This document shows positions 53,590-63,367 of a stretch of DNA of 64,000 bases, piece by piece. Each line of letters begins with the position of its first letter. Within the stretch, counting starts at the first letter, position 1. The translations under genes were made by a program, and so were the position numbers. This DNA comes from Kordia sp. TARA_039_SRF. GTDB taxonomy: Bacteria; Bacteroidota; Bacteroidia; Flavobacteriales; Flavobacteriaceae. The DNA is taken from contig SMNH02000008.1 of assembly GCA_006383075.2 (NCBI GenBank), positions 124,001 through 188,000 on the forward strand. The letters are read 5' to 3'. Below the pieces are notes generated by a model. It ran no database searches and had not been told where the DNA came from. It was given only the letters and a program-made list of their open reading frames with translations.

Positions 53590-55827
53590 ATGGATGATAT
53601 AGGAAAACGATTAGCTATATATACTCAAAATATAGAGAATGGAATTGATTTATCAAAAAATTATTTTCAAAGGGGAAATGTTTTTTATGCAATAAAACAA
53701 TATAATTTAGCCTTGAAAGACTTTGATAAAGTTATATCTTTAGATAAAAATAACCTATGGGCATACAATAATAGAGCACTAGCATATCTTTTTTTAGGAG
53801 AATTTGATTTATCGTTGAGGGATTTCAATCATATCATAGCATTAAATAAAAAATCAAAAGGATTTTATGCTAATAGGGCATTATTATATAATTATATGGA
53901 GCAAAGTAAATTGTGTATTTTAGACTATAACAAAGCAGAAAGTTTGGGTTATAAAAACATAGATATGTACTATAATAGAGGGTTGTCATATCATAATTTA
54001 AAATTATACAAATCAGCACTAAAAGAATACAATCAATGCTTAAATATCAATAGAAACTATTTTAATGCATACTTAGAAAGAGGGAAAACCTATATTCGAA
54101 TGGGCTCATATAGGTTAGCATTAAAAGATATAGATTACTTCATAGAAAACCAACCAAATAATTCAGATGCTTATAATACCCGAGGATTAACTTATTATTA
54201 TTTAAAAAAATATGAAATCGCATTAATAGATTTAGACAAGGCTATAAAGTTAAATAAAGAGGGTAGACATGCTTACATGAATATTGCTGCTGTATATTAT
54301 GATTTGGATAAGATTATAAATGTAAAATTCAATTGTGAATTATATCTATATTATTCTTTCAAAGAAAAGCGTATAAAATTTAATCCTATACTTATAGAAA
54401 TATGGGAGTATGATATTTATAATTTTATATTCCTTTTAGAAAATTTTACTGTTGATTTTGATAGTTTTTTGTTTGTCAACAATAAAAACAAGATTCAACT
54501 AATTCAACCAATTGAAAACTACAATTCTTTTCTTTCAGTATCAAATTCAGATAAACGTATACAAGAAAGTCAACGTGCTATTTTAAATTATTATCTGGGA
54601 AGTCCTGTGGCAGCCTATATTCTTTATGATGAAGTTTTAGATGTTAAGTATTACCCGTTGACAGCACAAGAGTTGTATTATTATGGATTAACGGCAGATA
54701 TTTTGAAGTTAGATCAAGAAGACATTCTTGAAGATGCTATAGAGAAACTTTTGTTTAGAGAAGATAAGTCTGTCAAAGATTGGTACTATTTGGGACAATT
54801 ACATTTGTTGAATAATGATGAGCAAACAGCCATTACATGTTTTCAAAACTCACATGATTTTGTCCCTTCTTTTATAATGCTAATGAGTTTCGAAGAAAAT
54901 ACAGCAATACAAGAGCAACATTCAGAAAAATTACAAAAACTCGATCAAGATGTTCTGATTAAGTACTTTACAGGATATCCCAAAACAGCTATCAAAACAG
55001 AATATAGTTTTGAAACACAGTTTGAACACTATTTTTATGCGACTGAATTGTTTACGGCAGTTTCAAAAATCAAAGAAAAATATCAACTTCCTGAGTATTT
55101 ACTAGGATATACCCATCTGAAAATGTGGGAAGCTTTTTACCTTTCAGACGTGGAGGAAGCCATTATTGATAAAGCTTTACGAAATCATAAGATTCAGCAA
55201 TTGATTAATACGATTACTCAAGATTTAGACGTAAAACTTGTGTCTATTGACGGCCATGACAAAACAAATTATTTAGAAAAAATAAAACACAGTCTCCGAG
55301 AAGATCAAGATTTAGATATCAGAGAAGCGTTTGACTCACTTTTAGAGACGCTGAGAAACAATGGAAATGTCGAAAATCATTTGGGACAAATGATAGAAGC
55401 ATTTCGACTGGAAAAGGCACAACTGTATCTGTATTTTATCTCCTATTTCTATTTGCAAGGAAATCTAAATAGTTACCAAACTTTTGTATTGTTCAGTTAT
55501 TTAATTGATATCGTAAGTACAAAACGATCCAAAGCGATTAAAGAGTCTATCCAATTATTAATACCAGAAAAAATTAGAGAACAATTTTTAACTACTTTAG
55601 GTTTGAGTAAGCATTTTTATGATTTGATTCATGTATACAAAGCATATAACATCTTCTTTGAAGATTACAATGAATATCAACTACAAAAGGAATCAAAATA
55701 CATAACGTTTAAAAATAACTTCAATGCGTATATTTCCATGAACAAAGAGACTTTATCAGAAGAAATGTTTACCAAAAAGTTTCAATGTTTTCCTGCTATT
55801 TTAGATCACAATTTGGAGAGGATATAA
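53590..55827 (+). CDS. Large TPR-repeat protein
   Basis: 745 residues. Residues 15-260 hold about seven tetratricopeptide repeats (YNLALKDFDKVISLDKNNLWAYNN, FDLSLRDFNHIIALNKKS, LALKDIDYFIENQPNNSDAYN). Residues 260-745 are helical, unknown, with LYYYGLTADILKLDQEDILED near 360. No signal or membrane segment. The first half uses markedly more A/T-rich codons than the second. TPRs mediate protein binding; the partner is unknown. Confidence 0.8.
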   Translation: MDDIGKRLAIYTQNIENGIDLSKNYFQRGNVFYAIKQYNLALKDFDKVISLDKNNLWAYNNRALAYLFLGEFDLSLRDFNHIIALNKKSKGFYANRALLYNYMEQSKLCILDYNKAESLGYKNIDMYYNRGLSYHNLKLYKSALKEYNQCLNINRNYFNAYLERGKTYIRMGSYRLALKDIDYFIENQPNNSDAYNTRGLTYYYLKKYEIALIDLDKAIKLNKEGRHAYMNIAAVYYDLDKIINVKFNCELYLYYSFKEKRIKFNPILIEIWEYDIYNFIFLLENFTVDFDSFLFVNNKNKIQLIQPIENYNSFLSVSNSDKRIQESQRAILNYYLGSPVAAYILYDEVLDVKYYPLTAQELYYYGLTADILKLDQEDILEDAIEKLLFREDKSVKDWYYLGQLHLLNNDEQTAITCFQNSHDFVPSFIMLMSFEENTAIQEQHSEKLQKLDQDVLIKYFTGYPKTAIKTEYSFETQFEHYFYATELFTAVSKIKEKYQLPEYLLGYTHLKMWEAFYLSDVEEAIIDKALRNHKIQQLINTITQDLDVKLVSIDGHDKTNYLEKIKHSLREDQDLDIREAFDSLLETLRNNGNVENHLGQMIEAFRLEKAQLYLYFISYFYLQGNLNSYQTFVLFSYLIDIVSTKRSKAIKESIQLLIPEKIREQFLTTLGLSKHFYDLIHVYKAYNIFFEDYNEYQLQKESKYITFKNNFNAYISMNKETLSEEMFTKKFQCFPAILDHNLERI

Positions 55828-55978
55828 TTTTTTATCAGATAACTATTACCGAAAATTGCTCTTTTTCAAAAACTCTTGATGATTCAGGCTAACAAAAAAT
55901 TGGATAAAGCGCAAACGACTCGTTTTTGTTTAAGTATCTTTGTAAATAATTGAACAATCAACTAAACCAACTCACTGA

Positions 55979-57637
55979 ATGAAAGCAGCGGAACTTTTTG
56001 TAAAAGCATTAGAAAATGAAGGTGTAGAATATATTTTTGGACTTCCAGGCGAAGAAAACCTCGATGTATTAGACGCCATTCGAACATCAGATAAAATCAA
56101 ATTCATCCTCACCCGACACGAACAAGGTGCCGGATTTATGGCAGCCACCTACGGACGACTCACAGGAAAAGCAGGCGTTTGCATGTCTACGCTCGGTCCA
56201 GGAGCTACCAATATGGTCACGCCAGCCGCGTATGCACAATTGGGCGCAATGCCGTTGGTGATTATTTCTGGGCAAAAACCGATTAAAAAAAGCAAGCAAG
56301 GAAACTTTCAAATCATAGATGTGGTGGAAATGATGCAACCAATTTCCAAATACACCAAGCAAATTACCAATGGCGATCAAGTTTCGTCGTGTGTTCGCGA
56401 AGCATTTCGTTTGGCACAAGAAGAACGCCCCGGAACGGTACATTTGGAATTCCCAGAAGACGTGGCGAGAGAAACCGTAGAAAATCCGCAAATATTTAAA
56501 GTAACGGACACTAAAATGTCGCACGCGGAACCTTCAAGCATTGAAAAAGCGGCACAAATGATTGAACACTCAAAGATGCCATTGCTATTAATTGGAGCAG
56601 GAGCCAACCGAAAACGAACATGTGAAGCTTTAAACGAATTTGTGGACACTTTAGGCATTCCATTTTTCAATACCCAAATGGGGAAAGGAATTATTGACGA
56701 ACGCCATCCGTTGTATTTGGGAACAGCGGCACTGTCTGACAACGATTTTATTCATGAAGCGATTAAAAATGCCGATTTAATCATCAATGTGGGACATGAC
56801 ACGGTGGAAAAACCACCCTTTTTCATGCATCCAGAAGACGAGCGAAAAGTGATTCATGTGAACTTTTTCCCTGCGGAGATTGATGAAGTGTATTTTCCGC
56901 AATTAAATGTCATTGGAGATATCGCGCATAGCATCAAACAACTGACACAATCGTTGCAATCAGTTGCGAAATCGTGGAATATCGATTTTTACATGCATGT
57001 AAAAGAACATGTGGATTCGCGATTGGCAAAGTATGAAGCGGATGACCGTTTTCCAATCTTGCCACAGCGTTGTGTAAAAGTGATTCGTGATTTCATTCCC
57101 GATGACGGAATTGTAACACTTGACAACGGAATCTACAAAATTTGGTTCGCTAGAAACTATCCAGCATACATTCCCAACGGATTATTACTCGACAACGCAC
57201 TTGCCACTATGAGTGCAGGATTACCGTCTGCCATGGCAGTAAGTGAGTTGTATCCTGATAAAAAAGTTATTTCTGTAAATGGCGATGGTGGATTTATGAT
57301 GAATTCCCAAGAACTAGAAACCGCCGTGCGTTTACAATTAAACCTTGTCATCATTATTTTAAACGATAACGCGTACGGAATGATTAAATGGAAACAAGAA
57401 AAAGAAGACATTAAAAAATACGGACTCGATTTTGACAATCCTGATTTTGTAAAGTATGCCGAAAGCTTTGGTGCTTCAGGCTACCGACCAACATCAGTAG
57501 CAGACTTTGCTTCCGATTTGGAAACGGCGCTACAAACTGACGGTGTACACTTAATAGATTTGGCAGTCGATTATTCGCTAAATCACGAAATCTTAAACGT
57601 ATTACTCAAAGAATATTCAGAAAACTTAAAAAAATAA
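55979..57637 (+). CDS. Acetolactate synthase large subunit-like ThDP enzyme
   Basis: 552 residues. The N-terminal ThDP domain has YIFGLPGEENLDVLDAIR near 18, the activating glutamate in TRHEQGAGFMAATYGRLTGK near 46, and STLGPGATNMVTP near 73. The C-terminal cofactor site is GDGGFMMNSQELETAVR then NDNAYGM near 435-466. It could make acetolactate from pyruvate or decarboxylate another 2-oxo acid. It is 3 bp before an aldehyde dehydrogenase gene, so an aldehyde-forming role is also possible. Confidence 0.85.
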   Translation: MKAAELFVKALENEGVEYIFGLPGEENLDVLDAIRTSDKIKFILTRHEQGAGFMAATYGRLTGKAGVCMSTLGPGATNMVTPAAYAQLGAMPLVIISGQKPIKKSKQGNFQIIDVVEMMQPISKYTKQITNGDQVSSCVREAFRLAQEERPGTVHLEFPEDVARETVENPQIFKVTDTKMSHAEPSSIEKAAQMIEHSKMPLLLIGAGANRKRTCEALNEFVDTLGIPFFNTQMGKGIIDERHPLYLGTAALSDNDFIHEAIKNADLIINVGHDTVEKPPFFMHPEDERKVIHVNFFPAEIDEVYFPQLNVIGDIAHSIKQLTQSLQSVAKSWNIDFYMHVKEHVDSRLAKYEADDRFPILPQRCVKVIRDFIPDDGIVTLDNGIYKIWFARNYPAYIPNGLLLDNALATMSAGLPSAMAVSELYPDKKVISVNGDGGFMMNSQELETAVRLQLNLVIIILNDNAYGMIKWKQEKEDIKKYGLDFDNPDFVKYAESFGASGYRPTSVADFASDLETALQTDGVHLIDLAVDYSLNHEILNVLLKEYSENLKK

Positions 57638-57640
57638 ACT

Positions 57641-59008
57641 ATGGAAACCATACAAAGCATAAACCCAGCCACCGAAGAACCCATTGCATCCTACGAGCGA
57701 ATTAGTGCCGAGGCTGCTATTGAAAAAGTAAACAACGCCAACGACGTATTTCAATCGTGGAAACAACACTCTTTTGAACATCGGGCAACCTTGATGCACA
57801 AACTTGCGGACATTTTAGAAGAAAACACCGAAGAATACGCGCAATTGGCAACCCAAGAAATGGGGAAAATCATAGAACAATCGCGCGGAGAAATCAAGAA
57901 ATGTGCTCGAATTTGTCGATACTACGCAGACAATGCAGCAGAATTATTAGCAGATTCGCCTGTAGACACGGAAGCCAGCAAAAGTTACGTGGCGTTTCAA
58001 CCGTTGGGCGTTTTATTGGCAGTAATGCCTTGGAATTTTCCGTTTTACCAAGTCATACGTTTTGCTGCTCCCGCATTGATGGCAGGAAATACCTGTGTTT
58101 TAAAACATGCGTCCAATGTACAAGGTTGTGCATATGCGTTGGAAGAAATGATTGAAAAAGCAGGGTTTCCAAAGGGAATTTTCGCCAATTTAAACATCAA
58201 TACTAAAGATGTAGAAAAAGTGATTGAACATCCACATGTAAAAGCAGTGACCTTAACAGGAAGTGAGCCTGCGGGACGTTCGGTAGCATCCATTGCTGGA
58301 AAAAACTTAAAGAAAACAGTGATGGAATTGGGCGGAAGCGATGCGTATATCATTTTAGAAGATGCTGATTTGGAAGAAGCTACCGATTTAGCCGTGTTTG
58401 GACGATTGCAAAACAATGGTCAAACCTGTATTGCCGCAAAACGCTTTGTGGTAGTGGAAGCTATTTATGATGATTTTTTAGAAAAGTTCACAGAAAAAAT
58501 GCAATCTAAAAAAATGGGCGAACCTACCGATGAAGACACTTATTTTGGACCGATGGCACGTGTCGATTTACGCGACGAATTGCACGAACAAGTAGAAAAA
58601 AGTATTTCACAAGGCGCACGATTGGTGATTGGTGGCGAAATTCCAAATAGAAAAGGAGCCTACTACCCAGCCACAATTTTAGCAGAAGTGGAACCCGGCA
58701 TGGAAGGTTTTGACAATGAATTATTCGGTCCCGTAGCTTCTGTCATCAAAGCCAACGACGAAGCGCATGCCATTGAACTTGCCAACAATTCCAACTTCGG
58801 ATTGGGTTCAGGCGTCATCACAGGAAATAAAGAACGCGGAGAAAAAGTCGCACTACAACTCGAAGCAGGAAACAGTTTCGTAAACAAACTCGTAGTTTCC
58901 GACCCACGATTACCGTTTGGCGGTATCAAAAACAGTGGTTACGGACGCGAGCTTTCGGGCTATGGAATTAGAGAGTTTACCAATACGAAGTCTGTTTGGG
59001 TGGAGTAG
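57641..59008 (+). CDS. Aldehyde dehydrogenase, succinate-semialdehyde-type
   Basis: 455 residues. Signatures: VMPWNFPFYQVIRFAAPALM near 128, TLTGSEPAGRSVA near 205, the catalytic glutamate in VMELGGSDAY near 228, and the catalytic cysteine in NNGQTCIAAKRF near 263. It resembles the Sad/YneI branch that oxidises succinate semialdehyde. It is translationally tied to the ThDP enzyme gene upstream. The substrate has not been shown. Confidence 0.88.
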   Translation: METIQSINPATEEPIASYERISAEAAIEKVNNANDVFQSWKQHSFEHRATLMHKLADILEENTEEYAQLATQEMGKIIEQSRGEIKKCARICRYYADNAAELLADSPVDTEASKSYVAFQPLGVLLAVMPWNFPFYQVIRFAAPALMAGNTCVLKHASNVQGCAYALEEMIEKAGFPKGIFANLNINTKDVEKVIEHPHVKAVTLTGSEPAGRSVASIAGKNLKKTVMELGGSDAYIILEDADLEEATDLAVFGRLQNNGQTCIAAKRFVVVEAIYDDFLEKFTEKMQSKKMGEPTDEDTYFGPMARVDLRDELHEQVEKSISQGARLVIGGEIPNRKGAYYPATILAEVEPGMEGFDNELFGPVASVIKANDEAHAIELANNSNFGLGSGVITGNKERGEKVALQLEAGNSFVNKLVVSDPRLPFGGIKNSGYGRELSGYGIREFTNTKSVWVE

Positions 59009-59760
59009 GTTAGGTGTTGGGTGTTGGTTGGTCGCTTTGCTCCGTTGTCGGTTTTCGGTTGTCAGTTATTTATTTAATTCAACAATCCAAAATCGTTCAT
59101 CTACAATCGTCAATCTTTTGTTGTCGGTTGGTCGCTTTGCTCCGTTGTCGGTTGTGAGTTTTTAGTTTTCGGTTGATTACATTACTCTTAGCTCATGACT
59201 CTTGGCTTTTATCAGTTTTCGGTTGTCAGTTGTCAGTTTTCAGTAGGTTGCTTTGCTCTTTGCTCTTTGCTCTTTGCTCTTTGCTCTTGATTCTTTTATC
59301 AGTTGTGAGTTTTGTGTTATGAGTTTTTGGTTAGTTTCAATTCAACATTCAACATTCAACATTCGTTTTCAGTTATTTTCTTTTAATTCAACAATCAAAA
59401 ATCGTTAATCTACAATCGTCAATCTTCTGTTGTCAGTTGGTCGCTTTGCTCCGTTATCGGTTTTCGGTTGTCAGTTTTCAGTAGGTTGCTTTGCTCTTAG
59501 CTCTTGATTCTTTTATCAGTTGTGAGTTTTGTGTTAATTTTAATTCAACATTTAACATTCGTTATTCGTTTTCAGTTATTTATTTAATTCAACAATCAAA
59601 AACCGTTCATCTACAATCGTAAATTTTAGGTTGAGTAAAACACAATTCAATATTCAAAATTCAACATTCAAAATTCAGCATCCAACACCCAACACCTAAA
59701 ACCCAAAACCCAAAACCCAACACCCAACACCCAACACCCAACACCTTTAACATACAATTA
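59009..59760. repeat. Repeat-rich non-coding tract, mostly 7-bp words
   Basis: 750 bp built from a few words: GGTTGTC/AGTTGTC, GGTCGCTTTGCTC, CTTTGCT (five tandem copies at 59251-59285), AACATTC, AATCGTTAATCTACAATCG and ACCCAAC (59682-59745). Almost every tandem stretch has a 7-bp period. No coding frame is plausible. Confidence 0.9.
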
Positions 59761-59899
59761 CAACTTCAAACCCTACATTTCCGTTCAAAAATTGACGCTT
59801 ATTTAAAAAATGCTACGCTTATAAAGTTATTAGCGGGTTCTATTGATTTTTTTCAGAGATTCATAGTATCAAACAGCAAAGTTTCATGCTTTCCAAAAC

Positions 59900-60116
59900 A
59901 AAAAAAGGCTAGTTGCACGCTTGCGAGATAGTTTTGTTGCCGTTGGAAAGTCTGTTGCAGCTCTGCGAGACGTTTTCCAACGCATTTGAAAGCTTCCTGC
60001 AGCTCTGCGAGACGTTTTCCAACACGTTTGAAAGCTTCCTGCAGGTCTGCGAGACCGTTTCCAACGCGTTGGAAAGCTTGTTGCATTGCTGCGAGACCGT
60101 TTCAAACGGTGTTTTA
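59900..60116. repeat. 42-bp minisatellite, five units
   Basis: CTGCGAGA or a variant occurs at 59921, 59963, 60005, 60047 and 60089, exactly 42 bp apart. Each unit also has TTTTCCAACGC followed by a TTTGAAAGC-like inverse; the last is a perfect palindrome TTTCCAACGCGTTGGAAA (60058-60075). Because 42 is a multiple of three, open frames with a 14-residue repeat appear on both strands. They are probably not genes. Confidence 0.9.
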
Positions 60117-60184
60117 TTGCGAATTCTTAAATAAAACACCATGAAATGATAAAAATATTATGAATTCTTTAAAATAAGCGTATT

Positions 60185-60946
60185 ATGGAAGTACCTGTTT
60201 TTTCTCGCTATAGAAATAGCGAATTTTTACAATACATGAAAGATGTATTAGAATTGGTCAACGCACAAGATGTTGACGTATTGCAGCTCACAGCGCAACG
60301 AGATGCTTTAGCAACTGTAACTAATCAAATAGACGATTTGTTTCAGCAAGAAAAGAGTAGTGGCATTACGCAAGAATTGATTGAACTTGATACCCGACGC
60401 GATAAAGCATTTATGGGAATCAAAGCAAACCTTGAAGCGTATAGTTATCATTATGACGCACAATTGCAATCGGCAGCAAAACGTTTGTTATTTAACTTGA
60501 ACAATTACGGCACTAACATTCCACGAATGAATTACCAAGCAGAAACCGCTATTATTGATAGTATGATTTCCGATTGGGAAACCGAAACGGATTTGGTAAG
60601 CGCTGTTTCAACGGCTGAACTTAACGATTGGGTAGCCGAACTGAAAACTGCCAACCAAGCTTTTAATCAACGGTATTTGGCTCGTGTTTCAGAGTCAGCC
60701 GCCAATCCTGCTACGAGTTTTACTTCTATCAGAGAGGTAGCCACAGATGCCTATAAAAGTTTAACAGCACATGTACAAGCACATGCCACGTTAGGAAGCA
60801 ATACCACACATCAAGAATTGGTGAATGAGTTTGGCATCTTAGCCAAGCAGTATAACCAAACCGTAGGATTACGATTAAATTCGGGAACTGATACTGAGGA
60901 AGAAGCTCCTTTGGATGAGGAAACCACGGGGACGAGTGATGTATAA
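60185..60946 (+). CDS. DUF6261-like hypothetical protein
   Basis: 253 residues. It begins VPVFSRYRNSEFLQYMKDVLEL and has helical stretches LDTRRDKAFMGIKANLEAYS near 88, ALATVTNQIDDLFQQEK near 50, and an acidic tail (EEEAPLDEETTGT). It resembles DUF6261 proteins as I remember them. Such genes often lie beside repeat DNA in Bacteroidota; function unknown. Confidence 0.7.
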   Translation: MEVPVFSRYRNSEFLQYMKDVLELVNAQDVDVLQLTAQRDALATVTNQIDDLFQQEKSSGITQELIELDTRRDKAFMGIKANLEAYSYHYDAQLQSAAKRLLFNLNNYGTNIPRMNYQAETAIIDSMISDWETETDLVSAVSTAELNDWVAELKTANQAFNQRYLARVSESAANPATSFTSIREVATDAYKSLTAHVQAHATLGSNTTHQELVNEFGILAKQYNQTVGLRLNSGTDTEEEAPLDEETTGTSDV

Positions 60947-60958
60947 TGTAGTCTTCAC

Positions 60959-61053
60959 TTCGACAAGCTCAGTGTAAATACTTCGGCTACGTTCAGTGTA
61001 AACTTTTCGGCGATGCTCAGTATAAACACTTCGACTATGCTCAGTGTAAACAC
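60959..61053. repeat. Four direct repeats of about 24 bp
   Basis: TTCGACTATGCTCAGTGTAA-like units at 60959, 60982, 61006 and 61030, each followed by AC and with changes such as GACAAG and GGCTACG. Similar TTCGA..CTCAG words are common in flavobacterial intergenic repeats. The unit is not palindromic. Confidence 0.85.
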
Positions 61054-61103
61054 TCAGACTACTGTTTTGGGAGTTTCAGAATATTATTAAATACCATAAT
61101 GAA

Positions 61104-61143
61104 ATGAGGGCTGAGGCACTCGAAGCCCGAAGCCCGAAGCCCG
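61104..61143. repeat. Left copy of the direct repeat flanking the GIY-YIG gene
   Basis: Starts ATGAGGGCTGAGGCACTCG and carries three AAGCCCG units. It is identical to 61624-61656 over 33 bp apart from one extra AAGCCCG unit. Confidence 0.95.
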
Positions 61144-61179
61144 CTTCATCCTCGTTGATGTTCCATAAAAAACAACACC

Positions 61180-61470
61180 ATGCCCAAAGGATATATGTAC
61201 ATATTAGAGTGCAGTGACGGAAGTTACTATACAGGAAGCACCAAGTATTTAGCAAAGCGTTTTATGCAACACTCACGAGGAGAAGGAGCCAACCATACTA
61301 AAAAGCGGTTGCCTGTAAAATTGGTATATGTAGAAGAATATGATAGAATTGACACTGCTTTTTACCGAGAAAAGCAAGTACAAGGCTGGAGTAGGAAAAA
61401 GAAAGAAGCGTTGATTGCAGGGATGTACGATACGCTTCCCAAATTATCTATTGCGTATCGGGACAAGTAG
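61180..61470 (+). CDS. GIY-YIG nuclease-family protein
   Basis: 96 residues, the stand-alone small UPF0213/YhbQ type. Signatures: YMYILECSDGSYYTGST at 5, which carries the GIY-YIG-like YIL and YTG pair, then the arginine in LAKRFMQHSRGEGANHTKKR near 24 and the Glu-containing YREKQVQGWSRKKKEAL near 64. It may be a DNA endonuclease, but the physiological role of this small group is unclear. It stands alone between direct repeats. Confidence 0.85.
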   Translation: MPKGYMYILECSDGSYYTGSTKYLAKRFMQHSRGEGANHTKKRLPVKLVYVEEYDRIDTAFYREKQVQGWSRKKKEALIAGMYDTLPKLSIAYRDK

Positions 61471-61928
61471 CCTTCGAGAGCCTCAGGCTACTGATTCTGT
61501 TGAAGTTTAGGCTATTGATTCTGTCGAATTACAGGCTACTTAAATCCTATTATTGAGTTTATCGAAGCATGCTGCTGAGTTTATCGAAGCACTGACTTTT
61601 CAATTTCTTAAAATAATCATCGCATGAGGGCTGAGGCACTCGAAGCCCGAAGCCCGCTCAATCCACTATGATGTACTATTCATTACCATCCATTCCGTTT
61701 TTTATACGAGCGGTTTGGGTGGTTTTTTTATAGTCTAAAATACCTCTTTATGCGATTAAAGTTTTTGATGATGTTTTGCTTATCTATAAAATCATAATGG
61801 GTTTTTATCTTTTTGATATTAAAAGGGCATTATATCTTCTTGTTATTACTTTTAGCTTTACATAGTATTCTGCATTTAGCCTTACAGATGTATCTAATTT
61901 TTTATATGGATGCGTCGCATATTTCACT
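61471..61928. other. Gene-free, repeat-rich stretch
   Basis: Holds GCTACTGATTCTGTTGAAG/GCTATTGATTCTGTCGAA repeats (61489-61535), GAGTTTATCGAAGCA twice (61555-61590), the second copy of the ATGAGGGCTG repeat (61624-61656) and a Gly/Phe-codon-rich AT stretch. No gene is seen. Confidence 0.6.
61624..61656. repeat. Right copy of the direct repeat flanking the GIY-YIG gene
   Basis: 33 bp identical to the left copy at 61104, with two AAGCCCG units instead of three. Confidence 0.95.
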
Positions 61929-63335
61929 CTAAGCTGTTTCTTTTTCTATATATAGTAAAGCAGCTTCCTCGTTTTTTTCTATGGCAATTTCAACAGCTCT
62001 TTTTGCGGTTTCTAATAAATGCTCACTTTGTTTTTTTAATGCGAAACTTTCTTCTACTAATGCTGCAATTTCTTTTTGTTTATTTTCATTAATGTATGGT
62101 ATCGGGATATTTAAAACATCATAATCTTTTATTACAGGGTAACTTGTTCCTACATTAAACTTTAGTAGCCAATCTTTATATAAATCTGTTCTTAATAAAA
62201 CTTTTAATACCTCAACATTATATATAGATTTTACATTTCTTCTTAATACAGTAAAGGCAGAGCTTACAATTAAATTATTAAATTCTGAATTAACAATAGT
62301 CACAGCTCCTCTGTAGGGTCTAACATTTGAAATTAAAAGATCCCCTTTTTTTATTAATATTTTTGCATTTGCAGGTAACTCTTCAGTTTTTATATAATTT
62401 GAGACACTACTTCCATCTCCTACATTCACATCACTAATTTCGATGTAATTATATCCATCTTCTTCTTTTTTTGACTTTTTATTAATATGGATATATTCGT
62501 CTTTTATATAACTATATTTATCTTTTTTGATTAATTGTTCGTAATCTTCATACTTTGGTTGATAATATTCAGCATCCAATCTTCCTGTGGTCGCAAAACT
62601 ATTTGAGAATGTTTTTATATTAATTCCTTCTGTACTTGGGGTAAAGTTTTCTAAACCTATTTTTTTCAATAAGAGATTTTCAGCTTCCCGATATACTTTT
62701 TTTGAGTTGTATAAAATTTTCTGGCCGTTTAAAATAATCTTCTCAATTTCATGTTGAAAATTATTTGATGGTATCGAAATAAGAATATCTTTGAATTCGA
62801 TTAACTTTATTTCTGGTCTAGAAACTTTTATCCCTCTTCTTCTAAGTTGTGAGTAACCAAAACTTGAATTTAAAAAAGTTGACAAATAATATGAATTAAT
62901 ATTTTTTTTAGGAGTAATTTTTGCAACGTGAGCACTTGTGTTTGCTACCTTTATTTCATTTGGAATAACAGCACTTTTACCAAAATACACACCTGTTTTA
63001 GTAACCACAACATCTCCTTTCTTGAGTTCAGACCTTTTTAGAGAATCATTTAATTTTTCAGATATATATCTTGTACCAACCGATAGGTCGATATATCCTT
63101 CTTTAATAGACTCACTAAGTAAGTATAAAATGCCTTTATCTTGATATTTTGTAGTTCCATGGTCCCCATCAGTTATTAAATCTGTAATATTATTTAATGT
63201 GTCAAAACTTATATTAGAGTTTTTAATTTTACTTACGACATTAATAAATTGTTTGGAATAAAATTCAGCTCCAATAGTTAATTCATTCTCTAATTTAGAT
63301 AGTTTTAAATCACTTATTTCCAGCCCTTCCAACAA
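61929..63335 (-). CDS. hsdS: Type I restriction-modification specificity subunit HsdS
   Basis: 468 residues with two target-recognition domains. The first (about 1-210) includes LKKGDVVVTKTGVYFGKSAV near 105 and LRRRGIKVSRPEIKLIEFKDI near 160. The second (about 250-440) includes ILIKKGDLLISNVRPYRG near 325 and VGTSYPVIKDYDVLNIPIP near 395. A conserved helix KAVEIAIEKNEEAALLYIE ends it. HsdS sets the DNA target of HsdM and HsdR. The TTG start at 63335 (MLEGLEISDLKLSKLE) may be too far in: the frame stays open upstream over the hsdM end (SPFSEARYRALLEGLE). Confidence 0.9.
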   Translation of the reverse strand: MLEGLEISDLKLSKLENELTIGAEFYSKQFINVVSKIKNSNISFDTLNNITDLITDGDHGTTKYQDKGILYLLSESIKEGYIDLSVGTRYISEKLNDSLKRSELKKGDVVVTKTGVYFGKSAVIPNEIKVANTSAHVAKITPKKNINSYYLSTFLNSSFGYSQLRRRGIKVSRPEIKLIEFKDILISIPSNNFQHEIEKIILNGQKILYNSKKVYREAENLLLKKIGLENFTPSTEGINIKTFSNSFATTGRLDAEYYQPKYEDYEQLIKKDKYSYIKDEYIHINKKSKKEEDGYNYIEISDVNVGDGSSVSNYIKTEELPANAKILIKKGDLLISNVRPYRGAVTIVNSEFNNLIVSSAFTVLRRNVKSIYNVEVLKVLLRTDLYKDWLLKFNVGTSYPVIKDYDVLNIPIPYINENKQKEIAALVEESFALKKQSEHLLETAKRAVEIAIEKNEEAALLYIEKETA

Positions 63336-63367
63336 TGCCCGATACCGTGCTTCGCTAAAAGGGCTTG

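Noticed and set aside
59009-60116. CRISPR array
   Set aside because: Units are head-to-tail with no unique spacers, and no cas gene is near.
59853-60142. Overlapping frames with 14-residue repeats on both strands
   Set aside because: Caused by a 42-bp repeat without stops; several frames are open at once, and no RBS or homology is evident.
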